DNA of 64,000 nucleotides. Origin: Pseudooceanicola onchidii. Lineage in GTDB: Bacteria > Pseudomonadota > Alphaproteobacteria > Rhodobacterales > Rhodobacteraceae. The stretch is taken from positions 1,116,001 to 1,180,000 of the forward strand of contig NZ_SPUW01000001.1 in assembly GCF_004959925.1 (NCBI RefSeq), written 5' to 3'. Shown in pieces: positions 24,608 to 33,388 of the stretch. The stretch's first letter is position 1. Each line of letters opens with the position of its first letter. Position numbers and translations under genes: made by a program. The notes beneath the pieces are model-generated. The model saw only the letters and a list, made by a program, of their open reading frames with translations, had not been told where the DNA came from and searched no databases.

Positions 24608-27600
24608 TTACGCCAACATTGTTTGCATAATGTCCGCGTTCGGCAAAGACATTTCCATCTGTGCCGCCATATCGGCCTTCATTGTCTCCATATTGGGTTT
24701 GGTCATCATGTCGTCGGACAAGAAAGCGACCGCCTCGGTCGCGAGCGAGGCTTTCATCGCGGACATGTCCGGCATGTCGGGCATCTCTGGCATCACCAGT
24801 TCGGCCTGGTGCAGCAGCGCGTCGGAATAGACTTCGCCCTGCGTCATGACGGTTGAATCGAGGCCGGTGTCCTTGACCAGCGCAAGGTTGGCCAGGGCGT
24901 TGGAGCCCATGGTGACCTGCATCTCTTCCTCGAGCCCGGCGGCGAATTCGTCGATCGCCAGCTGGACCTGGTCGTCATCGCCCAGGATGTTGGTCTGTTG
25001 AACGACATTGACGGTCTTGAAGTCGTTCTTGATGTGCAGCACCCGCAACATCTCGGTGCCCATGAACTCTTTCTGCTGCAGGATCTCGTCCGAAATCACC
25101 TGCTTGTCGTTCTGCAGGCTGTCGAGCGTCGCGGCATAGGCGTCGGTCATCTCGGTCTGGATGTCTTCGCCGATGGTGACGATCTCGGCCTGGTTGACCA
25201 GAAGGTTGTCGGCCATCTGCGCCTTCATTACCTCAGGGTCGGGCAGGGCGGGTGCCGCCGGTTCGGGGTCGGACAGCGCCAGGTCGGTGTCGCCCGTGTC
25301 CTCCCCGGCCGTGTCTTCTTCGGCCGTCGCGCCCAGGGTAGTCAGGGTTTCGGCGGCGGCGTCGATGATTTCTTCATAATCGCCAAGGTCTTCACCCGGT
25401 GCGTCATCCTGCGCCGCGGCCAGGGTCGCGATGGCGGCGTCGATGATCTGGTCAACCTCGCCCGCCTCGTCTTCTCTCGCCACATCTGCGCCCGCCTCGT
25501 CTTCGGCCAGCTCGGTAGCCACGACCGCAGCCCCCGTCGCGGCAACGGCGGCCCCTTCGGCGCTTTTCTGCGGTTGGGCCGGGGCAGGGGTGTTCTCGAC
25601 GGCGACTTCAGGTTCGCTTGCAGCGAGATCTGGCGTCGGCTCGGCGTTATCCTCGGCCTCGGCCACAACCGAGACGGACTGGGTTTCGCCCGTGCCGTCT
25701 TCGCCATCGGACACCTCTGTGTCGACCACATCCACCGTGCTGTCCTCGACCTCCTCGGTCGCGACGCTGGCGCCCTCAGCGCCCGGCTCGGACGCGCTGC
25801 TGTCCGAGGTCTCAGACTGCGACACCGCGACCACGACGCTCTCTGCCGACGCCCCGTCGTCCGAGGATTGATCGCTGGAGACATCAGATTTCACATGCAC
25901 CGACGACGTCTCGGAGGCCTGTGCCGATGATCCGTCCTCTCCGTCCGAGGTCGCGCTTTCGCTGGCCTCCGCCACCTCCTCGGAGGCGATCACGACGGCT
26001 TCGCTTTCACCGTCTTCGCCGGGGGTGGAGGCGCTGTCTTCAGAGGCCTCGACGTTCACCGTCTGCGCCACCACCTCACTGGCCGCGTCGCCCGCGTCGG
26101 AGCTGTCAGAGACGTCTTCGTCGACATGCACCTCGATCGATGCGGTCTCGGAAACCACGTCGGAGGTGCCGTCTTCGCCGTCGGCTTCCACGCTCTCGCT
26201 GGCCTCCGCCGTAACCTGGGTCACGACCGCGTCTGCAGCACTGTCGCCGTCTTCGCCCGCGGCGGCGGTGTCATCGGAGGCCGAGGCCTCATCGACCTCT
26301 TCCACGACTTCGGCGGTGTCATCCTCCGAACTGTCGGCAACCACTGTCTGAACGGTCACATCCACGACCGGCTCCGTGACGTCTTCGGGCGCATCGTCAT
26401 CGGCCTCGATCGCCGTGTCCGTGTGCTCGATCGCCGCGCCGACCTCCGCCGCGTCGGTCTCTTCTGCCGCGCCCGTCACCTCGCTCTCCACCACCGGCAC
26501 GCCGATGGTGAGGCTGTCGCTGTCGAGCAGGATGTTCATCTGCTTGATCACCGTCACGTCGATCATGTTGCCGCCGATGATGATCAGGTCGAACTGGAAT
26601 CCCAGTTCCCAGGCGAAAAAGTCGTTCAGCGTCAGGTTTTCGCCCGTCCCGATCGAGAAGCTGTGGCCGGTGGCGGTGAAGCTGACGGTGTCGCTGTCGG
26701 ACACGAAGTTGGTCTGCTGGGTCCAGTTGGTCTGGATCAGGTCGCCTTCGATCGTGGTGACGGCCCAGTTCGACGGGTAGCCGGTGTATTCGACGACGGC
26801 CTCTTCTTCAGGCTCGTCCCCGGCTGCGGTGTCTTCGCTGGCCGCGACCGTGTCGTCGGTGGTCTCGGGTTCAGCCGCAAGCGTGTCGTCCACTTCGGTC
26901 GTGGGCGCGTCAGAGTCCACCGCATCCGTGTTGGTGTCGGACGGGGCTGTGTCTTCCTCGACACTCAGGGCATCGGCCTCTTCCGCGGCCTTGGCGGCGG
27001 CTTCTTCGGCCTTCTGCTGGTCATACTCCTTGCGCGAGATCGTTTCGATCTTGGCGATGTTGTGCGACTGGGAGGCCGAACCGCCACCCGCTTCGTTCAC
27101 CTTGGTGGTGACCGAGGTGCCGCCGATCGTCTTGGTCAGGCTGTCGGTTTCGACCAGGACGTTGGTCTGGGAAATCGCATCCAGCTTGATGCTGTCGCCG
27201 CCAACCACGAAGACTTTGGCGTCCAGCCAGGTGGAATAGATCGCGGCTTCGTTGACCAGCTGGTTGCCACCCGTGACAAGGTCATGGCCGGGTTCGTAAT
27301 CCGGGTCCACGCCCGGGTTGCCATCCTGGAAATCCTGCGAAAAGTCGTGGGACAGGTCGGCGGCGTCAACGGGGTCGCCATCGGTCTCGTCTTCGGTTTC
27401 CTCGACGCCGACCGCGCCTTCGCCGGTCTCGGCCACGCCGTCGGTCGCTTCGCCGCCGGTCAGGCTGCCGTCGCCGTCCCCTGCGGCCAGCTCTGTCTCT
27501 TCGTCGGTGCCGGGCGCGCCGGTGTCGTCGTCTTCCTCGGCCGTGGTCTCTCCCTCGTCTTCCTTGAGAAACTGCGGCAGGTAGTCCTGCCATTCCGGCA

Positions 27601-28360
27601 GTTCCTCGACCAGCACGCCATCCAGGTGCACGCCCTGCGCGGCCTCGGCCGAGGCAAATGTCATCTCAAGCGTGCCAGGTCCGAAATCGACGGTCGTGGT
27701 GACCTCTCCGCCTTCGGCCACGGTTGTGACCGCGCCCTCAAGCGACTGCACGGCAGCCGACAGGGCGGTGGTCGCCTGAACGATGGTCTCGGTGATCTCG
27801 GTCCAGTCGCCATCGACCGTCTCGAGGCCGAGGTGGATCGGCGTCAACGTCTCGGCCAGCGCTTCCATCGCGGTCATCGCGGCCTCGGATTCGGCGCGGG
27901 CCAGCAGGCCCTGGGCGGACGTGCCGCCGATCACGTCGTTGTCCGACAGCGTGTTCTGCTGAACCACGACGGCCGCCATCGAACTGGGCGGCGACAGGAC
28001 GAAGGTCATCGATCCCGCGGGCGCCATCAGGGGCGGGGGGGTGACCGGGGTGAACTGAAGCGGAAGGCTGACCGAAAGCACCTGGGCCTGGATGTCGGGC
28101 ATCTGGGCCAGCTTGGCCGGGGCCGCCTTGGAGGGCGCGTCTTCCGGCGTGGGCTTGAAGCTGAGCTTGGGGTCGTAATCCTTGGGGGTCAGCGGGGCGT
28201 CGCGGCTTTCGCTCTGCGCCTCGAGCCGGGCCTGTTCCTCTTCGGCCGACTTCTGCGCCTTGAACCTCTCGTAATCGAGCCGCATGCGCGCGCTTTCGTC
28301 CGCAAGCGAGAAAAATCCGATGAAATGGGAAATGGACTCGGTGACTGCATCGTCTCTCAT
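24608..28360 (-). CDS. Large acidic repeat protein, probable type I secretion substrate
   Basis: 1250 residues, strongly acidic, no N-terminal signal peptide; function not recognised. Residues 1-90 are charged; about 100-145 Pro-rich. A short motif, roughly Q-x-x-N-h-h-x-D-x-D-x-h, recurs at about 134, 397, 548, 607 and 1121, two copies following a GG(D/N) turn. Residues 702-911 hold eight 26- or 27-residue units in triads of 79. The last 200 residues are helical and Met-rich (MPEMPDMPDMSAM). There are no GGxGxD RTX repeats. Placed between a similar 1632-residue protein and the exporter on one strand, with low isoelectric character typical of type I substrates, it is most likely secreted. Alternatives are a surface adhesin or an export chaperone/scaffold. 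Confidence 0.75.
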   Translation of the reverse strand: MRDDAVTESISHFIGFFSLADESARMRLDYERFKAQKSAEEEQARLEAQSESRDAPLTPKDYDPKLSFKPTPEDAPSKAAPAKLAQMPDIQAQVLSVSLPLQFTPVTPPPLMAPAGSMTFVLSPPSSMAAVVVQQNTLSDNDVIGGTSAQGLLARAESEAAMTAMEALAETLTPIHLGLETVDGDWTEITETIVQATTALSAAVQSLEGAVTTVAEGGEVTTTVDFGPGTLEMTFASAEAAQGVHLDGVLVEELPEWQDYLPQFLKEDEGETTAEEDDDTGAPGTDEETELAAGDGDGSLTGGEATDGVAETGEGAVGVEETEDETDGDPVDAADLSHDFSQDFQDGNPGVDPDYEPGHDLVTGGNQLVNEAAIYSTWLDAKVFVVGGDSIKLDAISQTNVLVETDSLTKTIGGTSVTTKVNEAGGGSASQSHNIAKIETISRKEYDQQKAEEAAAKAAEEADALSVEEDTAPSDTNTDAVDSDAPTTEVDDTLAAEPETTDDTVAASEDTAAGDEPEEEAVVEYTGYPSNWAVTTIEGDLIQTNWTQQTNFVSDSDTVSFTATGHSFSIGTGENLTLNDFFAWELGFQFDLIIIGGNMIDVTVIKQMNILLDSDSLTIGVPVVESEVTGAAEETDAAEVGAAIEHTDTAIEADDDAPEDVTEPVVDVTVQTVVADSSEDDTAEVVEEVDEASASDDTAAAGEDGDSAADAVVTQVTAEASESVEADGEDGTSDVVSETASIEVHVDEDVSDSSDAGDAASEVVAQTVNVEASEDSASTPGEDGESEAVVIASEEVAEASESATSDGEDGSSAQASETSSVHVKSDVSSDQSSDDGASAESVVVAVSQSETSDSSASEPGAEGASVATEEVEDSTVDVVDTEVSDGEDGTGETQSVSVVAEAEDNAEPTPDLAASEPEVAVENTPAPAQPQKSAEGAAVAATGAAVVATELAEDEAGADVAREDEAGEVDQIIDAAIATLAAAQDDAPGEDLGDYEEIIDAAAETLTTLGATAEEDTAGEDTGDTDLALSDPEPAAPALPDPEVMKAQMADNLLVNQAEIVTIGEDIQTEMTDAYAATLDSLQNDKQVISDEILQQKEFMGTEMLRVLHIKNDFKTVNVVQQTNILGDDDQVQLAIDEFAAGLEEEMQVTMGSNALANLALVKDTGLDSTVMTQGEVYSDALLHQAELVMPEMPDMPDMSAMKASLATEAVAFLSDDMMTKPNMETMKADMAAQMEMSLPNADIMQTMLA
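25628..26257 (-). repeat. 26/27-residue acidic repeats in 79-residue triads
   Basis: Residues 702-911 of the 1250-residue protein contain eight units, starting at residues 702, 728, 755, 781, 807, 834, 860 and 886. Most start GEDG or a variant (DAGD, DDGA, GAEG). Steps are 26, 27, 26 and repeat, so like units are exactly 79 residues apart: 728 and 807 both carry a SET...S-x-x-V-x-V core, and 755 and 834 both end in SAS-(T/E)-P. Confidence 0.8.
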
Positions 28361-28442
28361 GGCTCAACCAACCTGCCTAAAACAAACTTCAGTCCCGGCC
28401 CGGAACGGATGCGGACCCGTAATGGTCCTTCCGGAGGGGTGA

Positions 28443-28469
28443 ACCGGGGCCGCCACGTGCGGCCCCGGT
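28443..28469 (-). terminator. Strong hairpin between the two secretion-substrate genes
   Basis: An 11-bp perfect stem (ACCGGGGCCGC / GCGGCCCCGGT) with a 5-base loop lies 20 bases past the stop of the 1632-residue protein gene. No T run follows in the direction of transcription, so it is more likely an mRNA-stabilising or partly terminating structure than a full stop. Confidence 0.6.
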
Positions 28470-28489
28470 CGTGATCAGGGTGCGGCGAC

Positions 28490-31400
28490 TTATACGCCGT
28501 CGTCGTCTTCGCCGATGTAGCTGGTGCTGAAGGCACCACCCACGACCGTCATGTCGACGGAGTTGCCGAGGACGTTGGCGCCCATGACGATGTCCTGGTT
28601 GAACGCCGAGGTGGTGACTTGTGCCGCGGCCGAAGCGTATGCCTCGCCCTGGATATAGCCATCATCCCCGTTGCCCGACCCGAACGAGCCGCCATTGTTG
28701 CCGCCCATTCCGCCGTCGCCATTGGTGGCCGAACCACCGGCACCGCCGTTGGCCGTTCCGCCCATGACGTCACCGGACGTGGCCATGCCACCTTCGGCGT
28801 AGCCCGACGCACCGCTTGCAGCAGCTGCGTCGCCGCCCATTCCGGCGTCACCCGACATCGCGGAGACATCCCCGGATGCGCTGGTGTCCGAACCGGCCAT
28901 GACGTCGTTGTCGACACCGCCACCCATTCCGGTGGTCACGGTGGTGTCGTTGTCGGTCATGGAGTCGGCCAGGGCTTCGGCTGCGATATCGGACAGGCCG
29001 CCGTAACCACCGTCACCATCGGCATAACCCGACCCGGTTGCAGTGGACGAACCGTCGACATCCGACGAAGTGGCTCCGCTTGCACCGCTGGCGGCCGACG
29101 TGGTCGACGTGCCCGTGGCGTCCTGATCGGTGGTCGAGGATGCATCCGCATCCGCGCTGCCGGTCGAGGAGTCAGCGTAGCCGGTACCGGTGCCCGAGGC
29201 ATCGGCATCGTTCATGGCATCGGCAGCACCGCTGGCACCGCCGGTCCCGGTAAGCGAGCCCGACCCGGTCGCCGACGAGTCGTCGTCGGACGAAGAGGTC
29301 TGCGTCCCGCCTTCACCGGTGGTCCCGGTGTTGCCGGCGTCGCCCGTCACATCGGTGTCGAGCATGCCGGTTGCCACGTTGTTGGTTCCGCTTGCGCCGG
29401 ACTGGTTGTCCGAGTTCGCAGACCCATTGGCGTTGGCGTCGTTGTCCGACATACCGGCTGCACCTGCACCGCTGGTGCCGGAGACCATGCCATCAGCCGA
29501 AGCCGACGCATCGTCGTCCGTGGAGGCCGCGCCGCCCGATGCATCTCCGGTCATGGCGTCTGCCGACGCTGCCGAGGTCACATCGCTGTCGGCCATGCCG
29601 CCGTTGCCGGACGCCGCACCACCGGCACCCGATGCTGCATCGCCCATGATGTCGGACGTCTGCGTGGCATCGTTGTCGGCCATGCCGGCACCGCCTGCTC
29701 CGGATTCGGAGTCGGTGGATCCGGTTGCCGTTCCGGTCGCGTCGTCATCGGTGGATGCCGATCCGGCCGCACCGGCACCGCCGGTTCCGTCCGCAAGCGC
29801 ATCACCCGACACGTCGTTGTCGGCCATGCCCGACGATCCGGTCGCTGCACCACCTGCACCGGACCCTGCCGTCGACGAGCTGGTGCCCGTGGCGTCATTG
29901 TCCGCCGCACCGGTCGAGGCACCGCCAGCACCGGAACCGGTGTTGCTGGTCCCATCGGCCGAAGAGGTCGCGTCGTCATCGGTGGAGGCATCACCTGCCG
30001 CACCCATGCCGCCGTCACCGCTGCTGGCAACATCACCGGTCAGGTCGATGTCGGCCATGCCGCCGGCTGCGTTGGAGGCTCCGCCTGCCGCACCAGTGCT
30101 GGTGTTGGCTGCATCACCGTCCGTCGTGCCGTCGATATCGGCCATGCCCGCACCGCCGGCACCGGATTCAGAGTCGGTCGACGCCGTCCCCGTTCCCGTG
30201 CTGGTGTTCGAGCCATCCGCATCGCCCATGCCGGACGCACCGCCGTTGCCCGACGCCATCGCGTCGCCCGAGGCGTTCTGCGTGCCGGTGCCACCGGTTG
30301 CGCTGCCTGCTCCGCCTGCACCCGAGGTGCCGGAGTTGGTGGCATCGCCGCTGGTGTCGGCGTCGATGGTGGATGCACCACCCGTACCGCCCGTGGCATC
30401 GGAGTCGACGGTCGTCGTGCCGGTCCCGGTTGCCGTGTCGGTATTGGTCGCGTCACCGGATCCGCCAGCACCGCCATTCCCGCTTGCCGCAGCATCGGTC
30501 ATGGTGTCCTGGTCGATCGTGCCGGTCGTACCGGTGGCTGCGCCACCCGTGCCGCCGGTGCCGGTTGCGGTGCCGTTGGCGTTGCTTGCACCGGACGCAT
30601 CGCCCGAGGTCGCATTGCCATTGCCGCCGTCGCCACCGGTTGCGTCACCCGCAACGGCCACGTCGACGTCCAGCAGGGCACCTTCGCCCGCGCCGCCGCC
30701 TTCGACTTCGGCTTCGCTTTCAGCTTCGCCGCCTGCACCGCCGTCTGCGTCTGCACCGGTCGCCCCGAGGGCCCCGCTGTAGCCTTCAACGTCGGCGTCG
30801 ACTTCTTCGCTGTCGCCTGCGTCGGCATCCGCATCGGATTCCGCACCGGTCAGGCCCAGGGCACCGGCACCGTTCTCGGCGTCGCCGCCCGAACCACCGT
30901 CACCTTCGGCTTCACCCTCGGCTTCGACTTCGAAGTCGCTGGTCACGTCACCTTCGACGTCGCCACCCGTGCCGCCGTCGGCGTCAGAGGTCGCGTCGGC
31001 GTCGGCATCGCCGGTTGCATCGCCGGACACGTCACCGGTTTCGCCACCATCGGCATCGGCCGAGGATTCGAAGTCGGTGTCGGCATCGCCCTCGGCTTCG
31101 TTTTCAGCGTCGCCTGCGTCACCGCTGGTCGCGTCAACATCGCCTTCAGCTTCGGAGTCGACCGAGCCATCCACGTTGCCGTCGATGTCCCCGGCGTTCC
31201 CGCCTTCGACACCTGCCAGGCCAAGCGTTGCCGCGTTGCCTTCGGCCGTGCCGTCAACGTCACCCGAGTCGCCGCCGTCGGCGTCCGAGTCGGACTCGGC
31301 TTCGACGTCGTTTTCGCCTTCGGCTTCGTTTTCGGCGTCGCCACCGTCACCGCCATCGGCATCGGCATCGCTGTCGGTCGCCGCGTCGGAACGGGCGTCG

Positions 31401-33388
31401 AACGCGCTGTCGGCATTGCCGGTGTCGCCACCCATGCCATCAACGTTGCCATCGGCCGTTGCATCCGCGTCCGAGTCGGAGTCCGCATCACCGGAGTTGC
31501 CGGCTTCGATCTCGTTCTCGCTTTCCGCGTCACCCGAGGCGTCGCCTTCGGCGTTGGTGTCGACATCGCCACCGTTGCCACCATCGGCATCGGCATCGCT
31601 GTCGGACCGTGCGTCTACGGTTCCGTCGACGTCGCCGTCGATGTCCCCGGTGTCGCCACCGTCTGCATCACCTGCAGTGTCGGCATCCATGTCGGATTCG
31701 TGCTCGGCTTCCGCGTCGCCCGAGTTGCCGGCTTCGATGTCGTTTTCGGTCTCTGCTTCACCCTGGGCAAGCGATCCGGCCAGCTGACCGACTTCGCCGG
31801 TGTCGCCACCTTCGCTTTCGGCATCGCTGTCGGTTGCGGCATCGGCGCGGCCATCGACGGTTCCGTCGACATCGCCACCGTCACCACCTTCGCTGTCGCC
31901 GTCGGCGTCCGCATCGGCCGAGGCATCGACGTCGGTATCGATGTCACCGGTGTCGCCGGTGTCGCCTTCGGCTTCGGCTTCGACGTCGGAGTCGACGTCC
32001 GTTTCGGCCGTCTGGTCGATGTCGCCGCCGTTGCCGGCTTCGCCGTCAACGTCGCTGTCGGTTTCCGAAGTGGTGTCGACGTCGACGTCGCCGTCGGTGT
32101 CGCCGCCATTGCCGGATTCGGCATCGGCATCCGAGTCGCTCAGACCAAGGCCAAGGCCGTTGCCACCGCTGGTCGCATCGCCCGAGTCGCCGCCGTCGGC
32201 GTCGGTTTCGGTGTCGGCTTCCGCTTCGACTTCCTGGTCGGATTGCGCGTCGGCAGACCCGGTGTCACCACCGTCAACGTCGCTGTCGACTTCGGAGTCG
32301 CTTTCGGTATCAACGGTGTTTTCGCTGTCCGCGTCACCGCCGTTGCCGCCACGGCCTTCGACATCGCTGTCGGTTTCGGCCGAGGAGTCACCGCTGTTGT
32401 CGGAGTCGTTGTCGCCACCGTTGCCGGCTTCGCCATCAGCAGAAGCGTCGACTTCGGCGCCTTCAGCGTCGTTGCCGGATGCATCAACTTCACCGCTGTC
32501 GCCGCCCGACCCTGCGTCGGCTTCGGCTTCGCCGGTGTCACCGCTTTCGCCGCCCTTGGCATAGGCGTCGCCGCCTTCCACTTCGTCGGTTTCCGCGTTG
32601 CCGCCTTCGGACTTGGCAAAGCTGCCGCCTGCCGCGCCGTCTGCGCTGACGCTGATGCCGTCGCCGGATTCAGCATGGCCCCCGTGCGCGTCGCCCGACT
32701 GGGTGAAGTCGCCGGAGTTGGACACGGACGCTTCTTCCAGCGTGTCGTTGTCTTCCAGGTGGATGTTCTGCGGAATGACGAAACCAGCGTCGTTGCCTTC
32801 GCCGGTGAGAGAGCCGTTCAGCAGGTTGTCGACGTTGAAGTCGTTGCCCGGATCATAATCGACGTTGCCGTCGGCCATGATGAAATCGGACATTTCAGAG
32901 GACTCGAGATCGAAGTCGCCGAAGTCGTCGTCGCTCGGGTCGTAGCCTTCCAGGGACAGGTCCACGTCAACGTCGACGTCGCTGGTGTTTTCGACGGTGT
33001 TGGTCGCGTCCGAAGTGCTTTCGGAGGTGCTGTCACTGTCGCTGTCGCTGTCCGAGGAGGTTTCACCGTTTGCCGTCGCCGACGTGGTGCCGGTGTTGGT
33101 GTTGGTGTTGTTCGCGGACTGGTTGCTCGTGTTGGTGTTGGAGTTCTGGTTGTCTCCGTTCGCCGAAGCGTTCGAGTCCGTCGTGTTGGTGTTGTAGTTT
33201 TCGTTGGTCGACGTGGTGTCGTTGGACGAGGTCGTTTCCGTGTCGTTTGACGAGGAATTCTCGTTCGAATTGTGGTTGCCGTTGCCGTTCAGGTTGGCAT
33301 CCAGCTCAAGTTCCACTTCCTTTTCGATTTCGACCTCTTTCTCGTGGTCGCCGAAACCCATCAGGTTGTTTCTAATATCCTTAGCCAT
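28490..33388 (-). CDS. Very large acidic Gly/Asp/Ala repeat protein, probable type I secretion substrate
   Basis: 1632 residues; not recognised. A charged head (EKEVEIEKEVELELDANL) leads to about 100 residues of Asn/Ser/Thr, an Asp-rich stretch with FDLESSEMSDFIM, and one IPQNIHLEDNDTL motif like those in the 1250-residue protein. Residues 295-882 are Asp/Glu/Gly repeats keyed by GG(D/N)xGD; 957-1365 and beyond are Gly/Ala/Thr/Ser repeats keyed by a D-x-D. The last 50 residues are non-repetitive (FNQDIVMGANVLGNSVDMTV, ending EDDDGV) and may be the secretion signal. There is no signal peptide, cysteine, or RTX nonapeptide. It is the first gene of the exporter operon. I infer an exported, cation-binding matrix or surface polymer. 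Codons are mostly GGC, GAC and GCC, which opens a long false frame on the opposite strand. Confidence 0.75.
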   Translation of the reverse strand: MAKDIRNNLMGFGDHEKEVEIEKEVELELDANLNGNGNHNSNENSSSNDTETTSSNDTTSTNENYNTNTTDSNASANGDNQNSNTNTSNQSANNTNTNTGTTSATANGETSSDSDSDSDSTSESTSDATNTVENTSDVDVDVDLSLEGYDPSDDDFGDFDLESSEMSDFIMADGNVDYDPGNDFNVDNLLNGSLTGEGNDAGFVIPQNIHLEDNDTLEEASVSNSGDFTQSGDAHGGHAESGDGISVSADGAAGGSFAKSEGGNAETDEVEGGDAYAKGGESGDTGEAEADAGSGGDSGEVDASGNDAEGAEVDASADGEAGNGGDNDSDNSGDSSAETDSDVEGRGGNGGDADSENTVDTESDSEVDSDVDGGDTGSADAQSDQEVEAEADTETDADGGDSGDATSGGNGLGLGLSDSDADAESGNGGDTDGDVDVDTTSETDSDVDGEAGNGGDIDQTAETDVDSDVEAEAEGDTGDTGDIDTDVDASADADADGDSEGGDGGDVDGTVDGRADAATDSDAESEGGDTGEVGQLAGSLAQGEAETENDIEAGNSGDAEAEHESDMDADTAGDADGGDTGDIDGDVDGTVDARSDSDADADGGNGGDVDTNAEGDASGDAESENEIEAGNSGDADSDSDADATADGNVDGMGGDTGNADSAFDARSDAATDSDADADGGDGGDAENEAEGENDVEAESDSDADGGDSGDVDGTAEGNAATLGLAGVEGGNAGDIDGNVDGSVDSEAEGDVDATSGDAGDAENEAEGDADTDFESSADADGGETGDVSGDATGDADADATSDADGGTGGDVEGDVTSDFEVEAEGEAEGDGGSGGDAENGAGALGLTGAESDADADAGDSEEVDADVEGYSGALGATGADADGGAGGEAESEAEVEGGGAGEGALLDVDVAVAGDATGGDGGNGNATSGDASGASNANGTATGTGGTGGAATGTTGTIDQDTMTDAAASGNGGAGGSGDATNTDTATGTGTTTVDSDATGGTGGASTIDADTSGDATNSGTSGAGGAGSATGGTGTQNASGDAMASGNGGASGMGDADGSNTSTGTGTASTDSESGAGGAGMADIDGTTDGDAANTSTGAAGGASNAAGGMADIDLTGDVASSGDGGMGAAGDASTDDDATSSADGTSNTGSGAGGASTGAADNDATGTSSSTAGSGAGGAATGSSGMADNDVSGDALADGTGGAGAAGSASTDDDATGTATGSTDSESGAGGAGMADNDATQTSDIMGDAASGAGGAASGNGGMADSDVTSAASADAMTGDASGGAASTDDDASASADGMVSGTSGAGAAGMSDNDANANGSANSDNQSGASGTNNVATGMLDTDVTGDAGNTGTTGEGGTQTSSSDDDSSATGSGSLTGTGGASGAADAMNDADASGTGTGYADSSTGSADADASSTTDQDATGTSTTSAASGASGATSSDVDGSSTATGSGYADGDGGYGGLSDIAAEALADSMTDNDTTVTTGMGGGVDNDVMAGSDTSASGDVSAMSGDAGMGGDAAAASGASGYAEGGMATSGDVMGGTANGGAGGSATNGDGGMGGNNGGSFGSGNGDDGYIQGEAYASAAAQVTTSAFNQDIVMGANVLGNSVDMTVVGGAFSTSYIGEDDDGV
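29294..30448 (-). repeat. Five 77-residue (231-base) higher-order repeats, 24+29+24
   Basis: Residues 981-1365 divide into five units of exactly 77 residues, at 981, 1058, 1135, 1212 and 1289. Each has three parts: one often opening STDDDAT, one often opening MADNDAT, and one often opening MADxDVTGD. Part lengths are 24+29+24, or 26+27+24 in one unit. Sequences have diverged but the period has not. Confidence 0.85.
30977..32116 (-). repeat. Five 76-residue (228-base) higher-order repeats, 26+26+24
   Basis: Residues 425-804 divide into five units of exactly 76 residues (starts 425, 501, 577, 653, 729), each made of three parts of 26, 26 and 24 residues. Each part begins with a variant of GGDxGD(V/I/A)D and continues with alternating acidic and small residues. 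Confidence 0.85.
32117..32506 (-). repeat. Five plain 26-residue repeats
   Basis: Residues 295-424 are five units of exactly 26 residues beginning GGDSGEVD, AGNGGDND, GGNGGDAD, GGDTGSAD and GGDSGDAT. They lead directly into the 76-residue triads, and look like the basic unit from which those are built. Confidence 0.82.

Noticed and set aside
26126-28474. A 782-codon plus-strand frame opposite the 1250-residue gene
   Set aside because: Shadow of the acidic gene; the composition (Arg, His, Gly, Val) reflects its codons, and the minus-strand gene fits the operon.
28619-33250. A 1543-codon open frame on the plus strand opposite the 1632-residue gene
   Set aside because: It is the mirror of GGC, GAC and GCC codons. 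Its translation is Val/Gly/Ala/Phe mush with no domains and no ribosome site, while the minus-strand frame shows exact repeat phasing.
28490-33388. RTX toxin or RTX adhesin
   Set aside because: I looked for GGxGxDxUx nonapeptides and found only GGDxGD-type spacing with 24-29-residue periods, so this is not an RTX beta-roll.
28490-33388. Unstructured simple-sequence slippage product (microsatellite)
   Set aside because: The codons and residues vary between units while exact 76- and 77-residue periods are kept, which is not how a recent slippage tract looks.
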